A stretch of 64,000 bases of DNA from an uncultured Flavobacteriales bacterium (GTDB lineage Bacteria > Bacteroidota > Bacteroidia > Flavobacteriales > Crocinitomicaceae). Positions within the stretch are counted from its first letter, which is position 1; the number at the start of each line of letters is the position of its first letter. Positions 43,938 through 53,148 of this stretch are shown piece by piece. The DNA is taken from contig CAMLFH010000002.1 in assembly GCA_946479285.1 (NCBI GenBank), positions 1 through 64,000 of the forward strand. The letters are read 5' to 3'. The notes below the pieces were generated by a model that made no database searches, had not been told where the DNA came from, and worked only from the letters and a program-made list of their open reading frames with translations. The position numbers were made by a program, and so were the translations under genes.

Positions 43938-45008
43938 ATGAAAAAACACAACTTTGGCGCAGGACCATGCATTCTTCCGCAAGACGTATTTAAAAAAGCT
44001 GCCGATGCCGTATTGGATTTCAACGGTTTATCCATTCTTGAAGTTTCACACAGAAGTAAAGATTACGAAGCTGTGATGCATGATGCTCGTGAACTGGTAA
44101 AGAAAGCATTGAACATTTCCGATGATTATGAGGTGCTTTATTTGCAGGGAGGAGCAACACTTGGATTCACGATCGCTGCTTTGAACATGATGCGTTCTAC
44201 TAAAAAAGCTGGATACATCAATACCGGAACATGGGCTTCAGGAGCGATCAAAGAAGCGAAAAAAGTGGGAGTTGATGTCAATGTATTTGCTTCTTCGGAA
44301 GATAAAAACTTCAGCTACATTCCTAAAAACCTTCAGATTCCAACGGATGCGGATTACATCCACTTCACTTCGAATAATACGATCTTCGGTACACAATTCA
44401 AAGATTTTCCAAAAACAGATCTGCCTTTGGTTTGTGATATGTCTTCGGATATTTTCTCCAAAGAGATCAATGTTTCCGATTTCGACCTAATCTATGCGGG
44501 AGCTCAAAAGAACTTAGGTCCGGCCGGAGCAACTTTATACATCGTTAAGAAAGACGTTCTTGGAAAATCGACTTCTGCTTTCATGCCCAGCTATTTGGAT
44601 TTGAAAGTGCATGCTGAAAAAGATTCCATGTTCAATACACCACCGGTATTCTCTGTTTATGTTGCCATGCTGAATCTTCAGGATTTGATAGCAAATGGCG
44701 GAGTTTCTAAAATGGCGTTGAAGAACCAGGCAAAAGCAAAACTAATTTATTCGGAAATTGATGCAAATCCTTTGTTTAAAGGAACAGTCGCAATAGAAGA
44801 CCGATCAGAAATGAATATCAACTTCTTACTGACAAACGATGGGTTAGCAACCGAATTCGATGCAGCCTGGAAAGCAGCCGGAATCATTGGTTTGAACGGA
44901 CACAGAAGCGTTGGCGGATACAGAGCTTCCATGTACAATGCATTGGAATTGGACAGCGTTCAGGTTTTGGTTGATGTAATGAACGATTTCTCTAAAAAAC
45001 ACGGATAG
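43938..45008 (+). CDS. serC: Phosphoserine aminotransferase SerC
   Basis: 356 residues, class V PLP aminotransferase. N-terminal NFGAGPCILP, PLP Lys in AGAQKNLGPAGATL (about 197), and the C-terminal GHRSVGGYRASMYNA. Converts phosphohydroxypyruvate and glutamate to phosphoserine. Followed after 100 bases by serA, then DUF1015 and yggS-like genes, an arrangement common in Bacteroidota. Confidence 0.97.
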   Translation: MKKHNFGAGPCILPQDVFKKAADAVLDFNGLSILEVSHRSKDYEAVMHDARELVKKALNISDDYEVLYLQGGATLGFTIAALNMMRSTKKAGYINTGTWASGAIKEAKKVGVDVNVFASSEDKNFSYIPKNLQIPTDADYIHFTSNNTIFGTQFKDFPKTDLPLVCDMSSDIFSKEINVSDFDLIYAGAQKNLGPAGATLYIVKKDVLGKSTSAFMPSYLDLKVHAEKDSMFNTPPVFSVYVAMLNLQDLIANGGVSKMALKNQAKAKLIYSEIDANPLFKGTVAIEDRSEMNINFLLTNDGLATEFDAAWKAAGIIGLNGHRSVGGYRASMYNALELDSVQVLVDVMNDFSKKHG

Positions 45009-45108
45009 AAAAAAGTTTAAAACCGTAGCGATAAGTCGCGATTGATCTTCTGCAGTTTTGAAAGGAGTGTTAACAGTTTGAATTTTAGGATAAATTGAAA
45101 TAAGCATT

Positions 45109-46074
45109 ATGAAAATATTAGCAAACGACGGAATCTCCAACGAAGGAAAAGTTGCTTTGGAAAAGGCCGGTTATACGGTAATAACAGATAAAGTAAACCA
45201 GGAAGACCTGATCAATTATGTCAATGCGAACAACATTGAGATTATTTTGGTTAGAAGCGCAACAACCATCCGCCAGGTGGTTATTGATGCTTGTCCGGGA
45301 TTGAAATTGCTGGGACGTGGTGGTGTTGGAATGGATAACATCGATGTTGCCTATGCCCGTGAGAAAGGACTGACAGTGATCAACACACCGGCTTCCTCTT
45401 CGCAATCCGTTGCAGAATTAGTGATGGGGCATTTGTTTGCCGGAGCCCGTTCATTGCATGATTCTTTTAAACAGATGGAAACCGGCGATTTTTCGGCATT
45501 GAAAAAGAAGTACGGAAAAGGAATCGAATTACGCGGAAAGACCATTGCTATTGTTGGTTTTGGCCGGATCGGACAATCTTTGGCAGGTTATGCTTTGGGT
45601 TGTGGAATGAAAGTAATCGCAGTGAATAACCATGAGATCAACATCGAAGTTTCTATGGAGATTCACGGATTAGGCGAAATCAAAGTTCCGGTTCAATCAA
45701 CGAACGATTTACATTTCGCATTGGCACAGGCCGATTTTGTTTCACTTCATATTCCAAAACAAGCAGATGGCTCAGCTGTCATCCAAAAAAAGGAATTCGA
45801 CATCATGAAGAAAGGCGTTGTTTTGGTAAACGCAGCACGCGGCGGAGTTGTAAACGAATCGGATTTACTGGCTGCAATTGCTGAAGGCAAAGTTGCTTAC
45901 GCAGGCTTAGACGTATTCGAGAATGAGCCAAATCCAAGAGCAGATTTATTGAATAACGAAAAAATCGGAACGACACCACATATTGGAGCTGCAACAAATG
46001 AAGCTCAGGATCGCATTGGTTTGGAATTAGCAGATCTGATTGTTAACCAGTTTGGAGTTCAAGTTCCGGCTTAA
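45109..46074 (+). CDS. serA: D-3-phosphoglycerate dehydrogenase SerA (short form)
   Basis: 321 residues, no ACT domain. NAD-binding VGFGRIGQ (about 149), catalytic-region RGGVVNE (about 245) and PHIGAAT (about 290). First step of serine synthesis. Without the ACT part it may lack the serine feedback seen in long SerA; that is inference. Downstream of serC, 14 bases before DUF1015. Confidence 0.96.
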   Translation: MKILANDGISNEGKVALEKAGYTVITDKVNQEDLINYVNANNIEIILVRSATTIRQVVIDACPGLKLLGRGGVGMDNIDVAYAREKGLTVINTPASSSQSVAELVMGHLFAGARSLHDSFKQMETGDFSALKKKYGKGIELRGKTIAIVGFGRIGQSLAGYALGCGMKVIAVNNHEINIEVSMEIHGLGEIKVPVQSTNDLHFALAQADFVSLHIPKQADGSAVIQKKEFDIMKKGVVLVNAARGGVVNESDLLAAIAEGKVAYAGLDVFENEPNPRADLLNNEKIGTTPHIGAATNEAQDRIGLELADLIVNQFGVQVPA

Positions 46075-46088
46075 GTTATTTAAACTAA

Positions 46089-47324
46089 ATGTCTCTAATA
46101 CACCCCTTTAAGGCAATTCGTCCAACGAGAGATAAAGCGCAGCTGGTTTCCACGAGACCTTTGGCGGCTTATCGCAAACACATTTTGCGCGCAAAGCTGG
46201 ACGAGAATCCTTACACGTTCCTGCATATCATTCATCCGGAAGGCGACAAAGAACATCAGTCGAAAGCAAATTCTGCAGAACGTTTTGAAGCTGTAAAAGA
46301 ACGCTTCGATTCCTTTGTTGACCAGGGAATTCTGATCCAGGACAATACTCCTTCATTCTACATTTACCGTCAAACAAAAGGTAAACACCAATTTACCGGA
46401 GTAATTGCCGGAGTAAGTGTGGAAGAATACAAAAACGACCTGATCAAAAAGCATGAAGCAACGATCACTTCGCGTGAGGCCATGTTCTCCAATTACATTA
46501 ATATCACCGGATTTAATGCGGAACCCGTTCTTTTAGCCCACAAGCATTTGCCGGAACTGGATAAATACCTGGATAAAGTAACGAAAGCAAGACCGGAATA
46601 CGAATTTTCCACGACCGACAAGATCAAGCACGAATTGTGGGTGATTAATGCGGAAAAAGATGCGAAACTGATCGCGATCTATGCTTCGCTGAATCAATTG
46701 TACATTGCAGACGGCCATCACCGATCGGCTTCCTCTGCCCGCTTGAAGGACACCATTATTAAAAACAAGCAGGAACAATTTCCCAACCACGATTTCTTTT
46801 TAGCATATTTGATTGACGAACAGAAATTGGAAATACTGGAGTTCCAGCGTTTGGTAAAACATTTGAATGGTTTGTCGCCGGAAAAATTCCTAAAGGCTTG
46901 CGAAGCTCATTTCACCATTGAAGAATTGAAGAAAGCCCGCAGACCGCTTCAACGGCATGAAATTGTGTGTTTATTAGGGAAAGAAGCTTATTCCTTCACA
47001 GCAAAAGAGCCTATTTCCAAAATAAAAGATGTGGTGAAGCAATTGGATGCCCAGATCCTGACAGATTACATTCTGAATCCGATTTTGGGGATTGAAGACC
47101 TGAAAACCAGTAAGGATATCGAATTTATTCCGGGAACAAAGGAATTGAAAAAGATCATTGACCGGATCAAAAAAGAAGAATTCAAAGTTGGGTTTTTACT
47201 TTACCCGGCTTCCATAGACGAAGTAAAAGAAGTGGCTGACAAAGGAGGAATTATGCCTCCGAAATCGACTTGGGTTGAACCCAAAATGCGCAGCGGATTG
47301 ACCATTTATAATATTAACGAATAA
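46089..47324 (+). CDS. DUF1015-family protein (ParB/Srx fold)
   Basis: 411 residues. N-terminal IHPFKAIRPTRDKAQLVSTRPL, the typical DUF1015 start, and YIADGHHRSASSARL with DGHHR at 208-212. DGHHR-type motifs bind phosphate in ParB/Srx-fold enzymes, for example the ADP-dependent serine kinase SerK. Being right behind serC and serA, a link to phosphoserine metabolism is plausible but unproven. No serB gene appears in the window. No signal or membrane segment. Confidence 0.88.
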   Translation: MSLIHPFKAIRPTRDKAQLVSTRPLAAYRKHILRAKLDENPYTFLHIIHPEGDKEHQSKANSAERFEAVKERFDSFVDQGILIQDNTPSFYIYRQTKGKHQFTGVIAGVSVEEYKNDLIKKHEATITSREAMFSNYINITGFNAEPVLLAHKHLPELDKYLDKVTKARPEYEFSTTDKIKHELWVINAEKDAKLIAIYASLNQLYIADGHHRSASSARLKDTIIKNKQEQFPNHDFFLAYLIDEQKLEILEFQRLVKHLNGLSPEKFLKACEAHFTIEELKKARRPLQRHEIVCLLGKEAYSFTAKEPISKIKDVVKQLDAQILTDYILNPILGIEDLKTSKDIEFIPGTKELKKIIDRIKKEEFKVGFLLYPASIDEVKEVADKGGIMPPKSTWVEPKMRSGLTIYNINE

Positions 47325-47325
47325 G

Positions 47326-47988
47326 ATGTCATTAGCCGATAGAATTGATTCATTGAAACAGGAAATTTCGGAAGATGTTGTTTTGGTGGCTGTTTCAAAA
47401 ACGAAACCTGCATCATTGGTTAAAGAAGCTTATGAAGCCGGACAGCGTGTTTTCGGAGAGAATAAAGTTCAGGAACTCGTTGACAAATGGGAAGTACTTC
47501 CCAAAGACATTGAATGGCATTTGATTGGTCATTTGCAAAGCAACAAAGTCAAATACATTGCACCTTTTGTTTCATTGATCCATTCCGTAGACAGTTTTAA
47601 ATTGCTGCAGGAAATTGATAAGCAAGGCGAAAAGAACGACCGGGTAATTCCCTGCCTGCTTCAGTTCCACATTGCACAGGAAGAAACCAAATTCGGACTT
47701 TCGTTCGAAGAAGCAGAAGAAATTCTGCAAAGCCGTGAATTCGTGGAGATGAATCACATTTCGATTGTAGGTTTGATGGGAATGGCCAGTTTTGTAGAAA
47801 ACGAAGAACAGGTGCGTGATGAATTCCGGAACCTGCACAACTATTTCATGATCCTGAAAAGCAATTACTTCAAATACAACCCGGATTTCAAAGTGCTTTC
47901 CATGGGCATGAGTGGTGATTACAAACTGGCTATTGAAGAAGGAAGCACCATGATCCGTGTAGGAAGTTCATTATTCGGCGACAGATGA
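47326..47988 (+). CDS. YggS-type PLP-homeostasis protein
   Basis: 220 residues, alanine-racemase-like N-terminal barrel. PLP Lys25 in VAVSKTKP, then FGENKVQEL and HLIGHLQSNKVKY; C-terminal SMGMSGDYKLAIEEGSTMIRVGSSLFG. It binds PLP and balances vitamin B6 pools rather than catalysing a known reaction. Two bases behind DUF1015, ends with a 4-base overlap with the next gene. Fits a serine/PLP enzyme operon. Confidence 0.94.
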   Translation: MSLADRIDSLKQEISEDVVLVAVSKTKPASLVKEAYEAGQRVFGENKVQELVDKWEVLPKDIEWHLIGHLQSNKVKYIAPFVSLIHSVDSFKLLQEIDKQGEKNDRVIPCLLQFHIAQEETKFGLSFEEAEEILQSREFVEMNHISIVGLMGMASFVENEEQVRDEFRNLHNYFMILKSNYFKYNPDFKVLSMGMSGDYKLAIEEGSTMIRVGSSLFGDR

Positions 47989-48578
47989 AAATAGGTTTAA
48001 TCTTATTCACCCTAATTTCTGCGGGATTCTCCCTGGCACAAAACTCGTATGCAGACAGCCTTGCGCAGGAACGTAAAAAGCACGAAGAAGAATTCCTTTC
48101 AAAAGTTTTGAACGAAGAAGAGCGCAAAATTCATCCGGAAATTTGTTTCTTCCCGATTCACACTTCTTTTACCGTGGAAGCAGATTTTGTGAAGGAAGTT
48201 GGACCGGCATTTGTGATGCCTATGTCGAAAGAACGAACTGTTTACTACCGCAAGGTTGGTTATTTGTCTTTCAAAATCAATGATACACTCTGCAAGCTGA
48301 GTGTTTATCAAAACCTGGATTTAGCAGGGAAGAAAGAATACAAGAATTACTATTTCGTTCCGTTCAAAGATGCTACGACCGGAATTTCAACCTATGGCGC
48401 GGGGAAATACATGGATTGTTACTTCAGTAGGAAAGCCAAAAAGGTAAAACTCGATTTCAATACTTCCTATCATCCTTATTGTGCTTATTCGGATCGTTAC
48501 TCCTGCCCGATTGTTCCGGCAGAAAATCGAATTCCTGTTGCAATAACTGCCGGTGAATGTTATGTTCAGCATGATTAA
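47985..48578 (+). CDS. DUF1684-family secreted protein
   Basis: 197 residues with signal peptide (MKIGLILFTLISAGFSLAQ). The pattern YADSLAQERKKHEEEF, GKYMDCYF and NPPYHPYCAYSDRYSCPIVPAENR-type ending (here TSYHPYCAYSDRYSCPI) fits DUF1684, which in other members contains a conserved Tyr/Cys-rich core. Periplasmic. Function unknown. Overlaps the YggS-type gene by four bases, so probably in the same transcript. Confidence 0.85.
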   Translation: MKIGLILFTLISAGFSLAQNSYADSLAQERKKHEEEFLSKVLNEEERKIHPEICFFPIHTSFTVEADFVKEVGPAFVMPMSKERTVYYRKVGYLSFKINDTLCKLSVYQNLDLAGKKEYKNYYFVPFKDATTGISTYGAGKYMDCYFSRKAKKVKLDFNTSYHPYCAYSDRYSCPIVPAENRIPVAITAGECYVQHD

Positions 48579-48717
48579 ACCCACCAAGTTGTAAACCATT
48601 TAGTTAATTCGTTTATTCCCTCATCCTTCCGTTTATACATTAAACCAACGGCTTATCTCATATTCTTTCATTGTCTCAAATTATTTAGCTAACTTCAAAA
48701 CTGAATAATCGAATGAT

Positions 48718-50730
48718 ATGAAATTACAGAATATGATTGCTTTTACTTCTCTGATGGCACTTTCAGCGGCTTGTGGTAGTAAAGAAGAATCAATGGAAGA
48801 AGGAACAGTTCCCACAGGAACCACCGTAGAAAGATTTGCAGATGTTCAAATTCTCCGCTTCGAAGTTCCAAGCTGGAATAAACTGTCTCTAAAACAAAAA
48901 GAGCTGGTTTATTATCTCTCACAGGCAGGATTGGCAGGAAGAGATATCAATTACGATCAAAACAATCGTTTTAACCTGGAAATTCGTAAAGCCCTTGAAG
49001 CAATTCATGAAGAATATGACGGCGACAAAAACTCGGCAGAATGGAAACATTTTGACGAATGGAGTAAGCAGGTTTTCTTTTCAAACGGAATCCACCACCA
49101 TTACAGCATGGAAAAGCTTCAGCCGAAATTCTCTTCAGCTTACCTGAAGGGATTAATGACGAAAGTGGAACACAATTTAAGTTCGGAAGCAATTGATGCT
49201 ATTTTCAAACCGGAACTGGAGAAAAAGCGAAAAGTAAAAAATCCGGATGTAGACATGATTGTAGCCTCTGCAAACAATTTTTATGGCGCTGGTGTTACAC
49301 AGAAAATGGTAGCGGATTACTATTCAAAGAAAATGGATTTGGCAGATACAACTCCGGTAGAATTAGGTTTAAACTCGACCCTGGTCCTGAAAAACGGGAA
49401 ACTTCACGAAGACGTTTGGAAGAGCAAAGGGAAATACGGAGCTGCAATCGACCAGATTATTTTCTGGTTGCGAAAAGCGGTAAAAGTGGCTGAAAACGAT
49501 CAGCAGGCAAAAGCATTAAAAGTATTGATCGAATACTACAAAACCGGCAGCCTGAAAAAATGGGATGAATACAATATCCTTTGGGCAAAATCCACCAGCG
49601 GAGACATCGATTACATCAACGGATTTATAGAAACCTACGGCGATGCTTTGGGGAAACGTGCAAACTACGAATCTATCGTTCAGATCAATGATTTTGAAGC
49701 GTCCAAACGCATGGCAACTTTGGCAAAAAATGCCCAGTGGTTCGAAGATAATTCGCCGCTTATGCCGGAACACAAGAAAAAGAAAGTAGTTGGTGTTTCT
49801 TACAAAGTAGTGGAAGTTGCCAGCGAATCAGGTGATGCGGCCCCTTCCACTCCAATTGGTGTGAACCTTCCGAATAACAATTGGATCCGCGAGGATTACG
49901 GATCGAAATCGGTTTCTCTTGGGAACATCATTGAAGCATACAACAAAGCTGGCGGACCTGCTCTTACGGAAGAATTTGCAAACGACCAGGAAGAAATTGA
50001 CCGTGCAAAGAAATACGGAGCAATTGCAGCAAAAATGCATACCGCACTTCATGAAGTGGTGGGACATGCCAGCGGACAGATCAACAAAGGAGTTGGACAG
50101 CCTTCCGAAACACTGGAAAATTACGCGTCTACCTTAGAAGAAGCCCGCGCCGACTTAGTTGGATTGTACTACATCATGGACCAGAAAATGGTAGATCTGA
50201 AACTGATTGAAACCCTGGAAGTTGGAAAAGCAGAATACGACGGCTACATCCGCAATGGAATGATGACGCAGCTGCAACGCTTAGAACTTGGACAAAACGT
50301 GGAAGAAGAGCACATGCAGAACCGTCAGCTGGTGAGTGCATGGGTTTTTGAAAAGGGTCAGAAAGACCAGGTGATCGAGAAGATTGTCCGCAACGGAAAA
50401 ACGTATTACAACATCAAAGATTACAACAAACTGCGCGCACTTTTCGGTGAATTGCTGCGTGAGATCCAACGCATCACATCAGAAGGAGATTACAAAGCTG
50501 GAAAAGCGCTGGTTGATACGTACGGGGTGAAAGTCGACAAGAAGATCCATGCAGAAGTATTGAGACGTGTAAAACCATTAGACATTGCTCCTTACAATGG
50601 TTTCGTTTACCCGGTTTTCGTTCCGGTAATGAATGATGAAGGTAAAATTAAGGACATCCGATTAGAGAATAAGCAAAGTTTTATCGAGCAGATGTTGTAT
50701 TACGGGAAGAACCATAGTTTTTTGTATTAA
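48718..50730 (+). CDS. M49 metallopeptidase-like lipoprotein (dipeptidyl-peptidase III family)
   Basis: 670 residues. Lipoprotein signal peptide with lipobox ending at Cys (ALSAAC, near residue 20). Zinc motif HEVVGH at 445-450 and second zinc-ligand motif EEARAD at 474-479, the M49 arrangement (typically HELLGH). It would cut dipeptides from peptide N-termini, at the inner face of the outer membrane or periplasm. Length and motif order suit the family. Homologues in Bacteroides are sometimes mislabelled dihydrofolate reductase. Confidence 0.9.
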   Translation: MKLQNMIAFTSLMALSAACGSKEESMEEGTVPTGTTVERFADVQILRFEVPSWNKLSLKQKELVYYLSQAGLAGRDINYDQNNRFNLEIRKALEAIHEEYDGDKNSAEWKHFDEWSKQVFFSNGIHHHYSMEKLQPKFSSAYLKGLMTKVEHNLSSEAIDAIFKPELEKKRKVKNPDVDMIVASANNFYGAGVTQKMVADYYSKKMDLADTTPVELGLNSTLVLKNGKLHEDVWKSKGKYGAAIDQIIFWLRKAVKVAENDQQAKALKVLIEYYKTGSLKKWDEYNILWAKSTSGDIDYINGFIETYGDALGKRANYESIVQINDFEASKRMATLAKNAQWFEDNSPLMPEHKKKKVVGVSYKVVEVASESGDAAPSTPIGVNLPNNNWIREDYGSKSVSLGNIIEAYNKAGGPALTEEFANDQEEIDRAKKYGAIAAKMHTALHEVVGHASGQINKGVGQPSETLENYASTLEEARADLVGLYYIMDQKMVDLKLIETLEVGKAEYDGYIRNGMMTQLQRLELGQNVEEEHMQNRQLVSAWVFEKGQKDQVIEKIVRNGKTYYNIKDYNKLRALFGELLREIQRITSEGDYKAGKALVDTYGVKVDKKIHAEVLRRVKPLDIAPYNGFVYPVFVPVMNDEGKIKDIRLENKQSFIEQMLYYGKNHSFLY

Positions 50731-50750
50731 CGATAACATAAAATAATTTT

Positions 50751-50876
50751 ACCACAGATTCGCAGATTTCCTGCGCTCCTACCGGTAGCGCTAATTCTGT
50801 TTAAGCGAGTGCGGTGCGCCTATGCTGAAGCTTCAGCGTAAGCATTATCCTCGCTAATAATCTGCGCATCTGTGGT
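50751..50876. repeat. ACCACA-bounded palindromic element, copy B
   Basis: Ends ACCACAGATTCGCAGATT (50751-50768) and the inverse AATCTGCGCATCTGTGGT (50859-50876) pair except for one base. Inside, GCTGAAGCTTCAGC is a perfect 14-base palindrome. Shares the arm GGTGCGCCTATGCTGAAGC and AGCGTAAGCATTA with copy A. Confidence 0.8.
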
Positions 50877-50904
50877 AAACAGAATCTTTATCCATTCCTC
50901 GAAA

Positions 50905-51411
50905 ATGAATATTAGAAAAGCAGTTTCTTCTGAAATCCCCGCTATCTGGAAAATTATCCAACAAGCCATTGAGCGTAGAAAACAAGACGGCAGCCAGCAA
51001 TGGCAGGACGGTTACCCGAATGAGCAGAGCATTCACACTGATTTGGCGAACGGATCAGCGTATGTTTTGGTGGAGAACGATCAGATTTTGGCTTACGCAG
51101 CTATTATTTTTGATATCGAACCGGCTTACACGGACATTGAGGGCAAATGGCTGACCGATGAGGATTATGTCGTTGTTCACCGGGTTGCAACTTCCAATGA
51201 AGCAATCGGGAAAGGAATTGCAACTCATGTGTTCAAACTGATCGAAGATTTGGCTATCGATTCGGAAGTTTACAGCATTAAAGTCGATACCAACTTTGAC
51301 AATCTTCCCATGCTGAAGATTTTAGACAAATTGGGTTATACGTATTGCGGAGAAGTCTTTTTCCGCGGTTCTGAACGAAAGGCTTTCGAGAAAGTATTGC
51401 GGAAAGATTAA
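50905..51411 (+). CDS. GNAT-family acetyltransferase
   Basis: 168 residues from Met at 50905 (MNIRKAVSSEIPAIWKI); the longer frame starts inside the repeat. Acetyl-CoA binding loop RVATSNEAIGKGIATHVFKL (about 99-118) and strand VYSIKVDTNFDNLPMLKILDKLGY. Transfers acetyl to an unknown amine. Confidence 0.88.
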   Translation: MNIRKAVSSEIPAIWKIIQQAIERRKQDGSQQWQDGYPNEQSIHTDLANGSAYVLVENDQILAYAAIIFDIEPAYTDIEGKWLTDEDYVVVHRVATSNEAIGKGIATHVFKLIEDLAIDSEVYSIKVDTNFDNLPMLKILDKLGYTYCGEVFFRGSERKAFEKVLRKD

Positions 51412-51429
51412 TCACTTAAACCTCTATCA

Positions 51430-52167
51430 ATGGACGTAAAACATTATCTTGATATTTATAAAACAAGACTGCAAATGCAGGAAGAAGGGATTACCAATCC
51501 TACTCCTGAAATAAAAGAGCTCACCCGCACCATTGTCAAGAAACTTTCTATGCTTCCTTTGGATGACAAAATCATTAATAAAAACCTTACTCTGAAAGAT
51601 AAACAGGGCAATCTGATTGTCGATTTCCAAAATTACGGGTCGTTCTTTGTACAACCCACATTAGAAAACGACCGCATCATCCTCTACCCGCTTCAGGAAA
51701 GCGATTTTGAAGACTTATATGCTGTTGCTTCCGATCCAAAAGTTTGGGAACAGCATCCGAATAAAGACCGCTGGAAAAGAGAAATCTTTCAGAATTTCTT
51801 TCATGGAGCAATGCTGAGCAAAGGCGCTTTCAAAATTGTAGACAAATCAACCGGAAAAGCCATTGGCTGCACGCGCTATTACGATTACAATGACGACGAA
51901 AACTTCATACTGATAGGCTACACTTTTTACGGAACGGATTACTGGGGAAAAGGTGTTAATCCACAGGTGAAGAAACTCATGCTGGATTACATTTTTCAGT
52001 TCGTACCGAAAGTACAGTTCCACGTTGGAGCCAGCAATTTACGCTCTCAAATTGCCGTTGGCAGAATTGGAGCTAAAAAGATCGGTGAAGAAAAAGTCGC
52101 TTATTTTGGAGAAGCTCCGAAATTGAATTTCATTTATGAGATCAAAAAGGAAAATTGGGTAGCGTGA
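51430..52167 (+). CDS. GNAT-family acetyltransferase with N-terminal extension
   Basis: 245 residues. An N-terminal helical extension of about 75 residues, then a RimJ/RimL-like GNAT fold: NDRIILYPLQESDFEDLYAVA, and DYWGKGVNPQVKKLMLDYIF for acetyl-CoA binding. C-terminal NLRSQIAVGRIGAKKIGE is typical of the RimJ-like group. Substrate unknown. The stop overlaps the next gene by four bases (GTGA). Confidence 0.88.
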   Translation: MDVKHYLDIYKTRLQMQEEGITNPTPEIKELTRTIVKKLSMLPLDDKIINKNLTLKDKQGNLIVDFQNYGSFFVQPTLENDRIILYPLQESDFEDLYAVASDPKVWEQHPNKDRWKREIFQNFFHGAMLSKGAFKIVDKSTGKAIGCTRYYDYNDDENFILIGYTFYGTDYWGKGVNPQVKKLMLDYIFQFVPKVQFHVGASNLRSQIAVGRIGAKKIGEEKVAYFGEAPKLNFIYEIKKENWVA

Positions 52168-52484
52168 GACAGAACACATTAATTATTTACCTGTTTGTAT
52201 TAGCAGCTCTTATACTAGTTATTGCAATTACTTTGTCCGGACATCCGGGAATTGAAGCAGGAGTAGTTTCAGGAATAGGTTTTGTAAGCATCATTACCTC
52301 TTTTGCTCCCTTTTTCGTTTCCAGATATCTTTTCAAAAAGGGCGAACCATTCACTCATTACCGTAAAAGATACCGAATATGGGGAATGATCCTGTATGTA
52401 TTCTGTTTTCCGGTCAAAGTTTGGTCAATTTATGTGCTCACTTACTTATTGGTTCATGGAGAACCGAGATGGGCTTTTGGGTAA
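52164..52484 (+). CDS. Small membrane protein
   Basis: 106 residues if translated from GTG at 52164, which overlaps the acetyltransferase stop (GTGA); a TTG at 52155 would add three residues. Three hydrophobic segments (TLIIYLFVLAALILVIAI; VVSGIGFVSIITSFAPFF; MILYVFCFPVKVWSIYVLTYLL). No family recognised. Confidence 0.65.
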   Translation: MRQNTLIIYLFVLAALILVIAITLSGHPGIEAGVVSGIGFVSIITSFAPFFVSRYLFKKGEPFTHYRKRYRIWGMILYVFCFPVKVWSIYVLTYLLVHGEPRWAFG

Positions 52485-52535
52485 AGAACTTGATAATTGA
52501 TCATTCTGTAATTGATAATTAATTATCTTAATCCC

Positions 52536-53111
52536 ATGAACTACCTCGGGCACATCTACTTTTCCAACAACGATCCGCAATTGGCGGTGGCGAACCTGTT
52601 CGGTGATTTTGTAAAAGGAAAAAAATACCTGGAATATCCCGAACACATTCAAAAAGGCGTATTACTGCACCGGAAGATCGATGACTACATTGATCATCAT
52701 TTTGAAGTGGTTGAATTGATCCATAAAATACGTCCTGAACTCCCAAAAGTAGCTCCGATTGCCATCGACATTTACTTCGATCATTTATTGGCGCGGAATT
52801 GGGAACAATACCATTCCACCAAACTACAAGACTTTCTGCAAGATTTTTATTCTAACATTGATTTAAAAAATGAACCGTATCCGGATGATTTCAAGCAGTT
52901 TGTGAATTTATTGGTCGAACGGAACTGGATCAGTTATTATCACACCGAAGAAGGATTGTACAGAATGTGCCAGGGAGTGAGCCGGAAGCTCTCTTTTGAG
53001 AACGCGCTAACGAACGGACACACCGTGTTTCAGCACTTTGAGAACGAAATTACTAGTTGCTTTCATGAATATATGCGCGATGCAAATGAATATTTAATGG
53101 GGAAGGTTTAA
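52536..53111 (+). CDS. AcpH-like acyl-carrier-protein phosphodiesterase
   Basis: 191 residues from Met at 52536 (MNYLGHIYFSNNDPQLAVANLFGDFVKG). H in NYLGHIY, GDFVKG and LHRKIDDYIDHH fit the HD-type AcpH family, which removes the 4'-phosphopantetheine arm from ACP; IDIYFDHLLARNW is also a family segment. Slightly shorter than usual. Between a small membrane protein and the MltF-like gene. Confidence 0.85.
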   Translation: MNYLGHIYFSNNDPQLAVANLFGDFVKGKKYLEYPEHIQKGVLLHRKIDDYIDHHFEVVELIHKIRPELPKVAPIAIDIYFDHLLARNWEQYHSTKLQDFLQDFYSNIDLKNEPYPDDFKQFVNLLVERNWISYYHTEEGLYRMCQGVSRKLSFENALTNGHTVFQHFENEITSCFHEYMRDANEYLMGKV

Positions 53112-53148
53112 GCATTTTTCTCGTAATTTGTTCGTAAGTTTGATTTAT

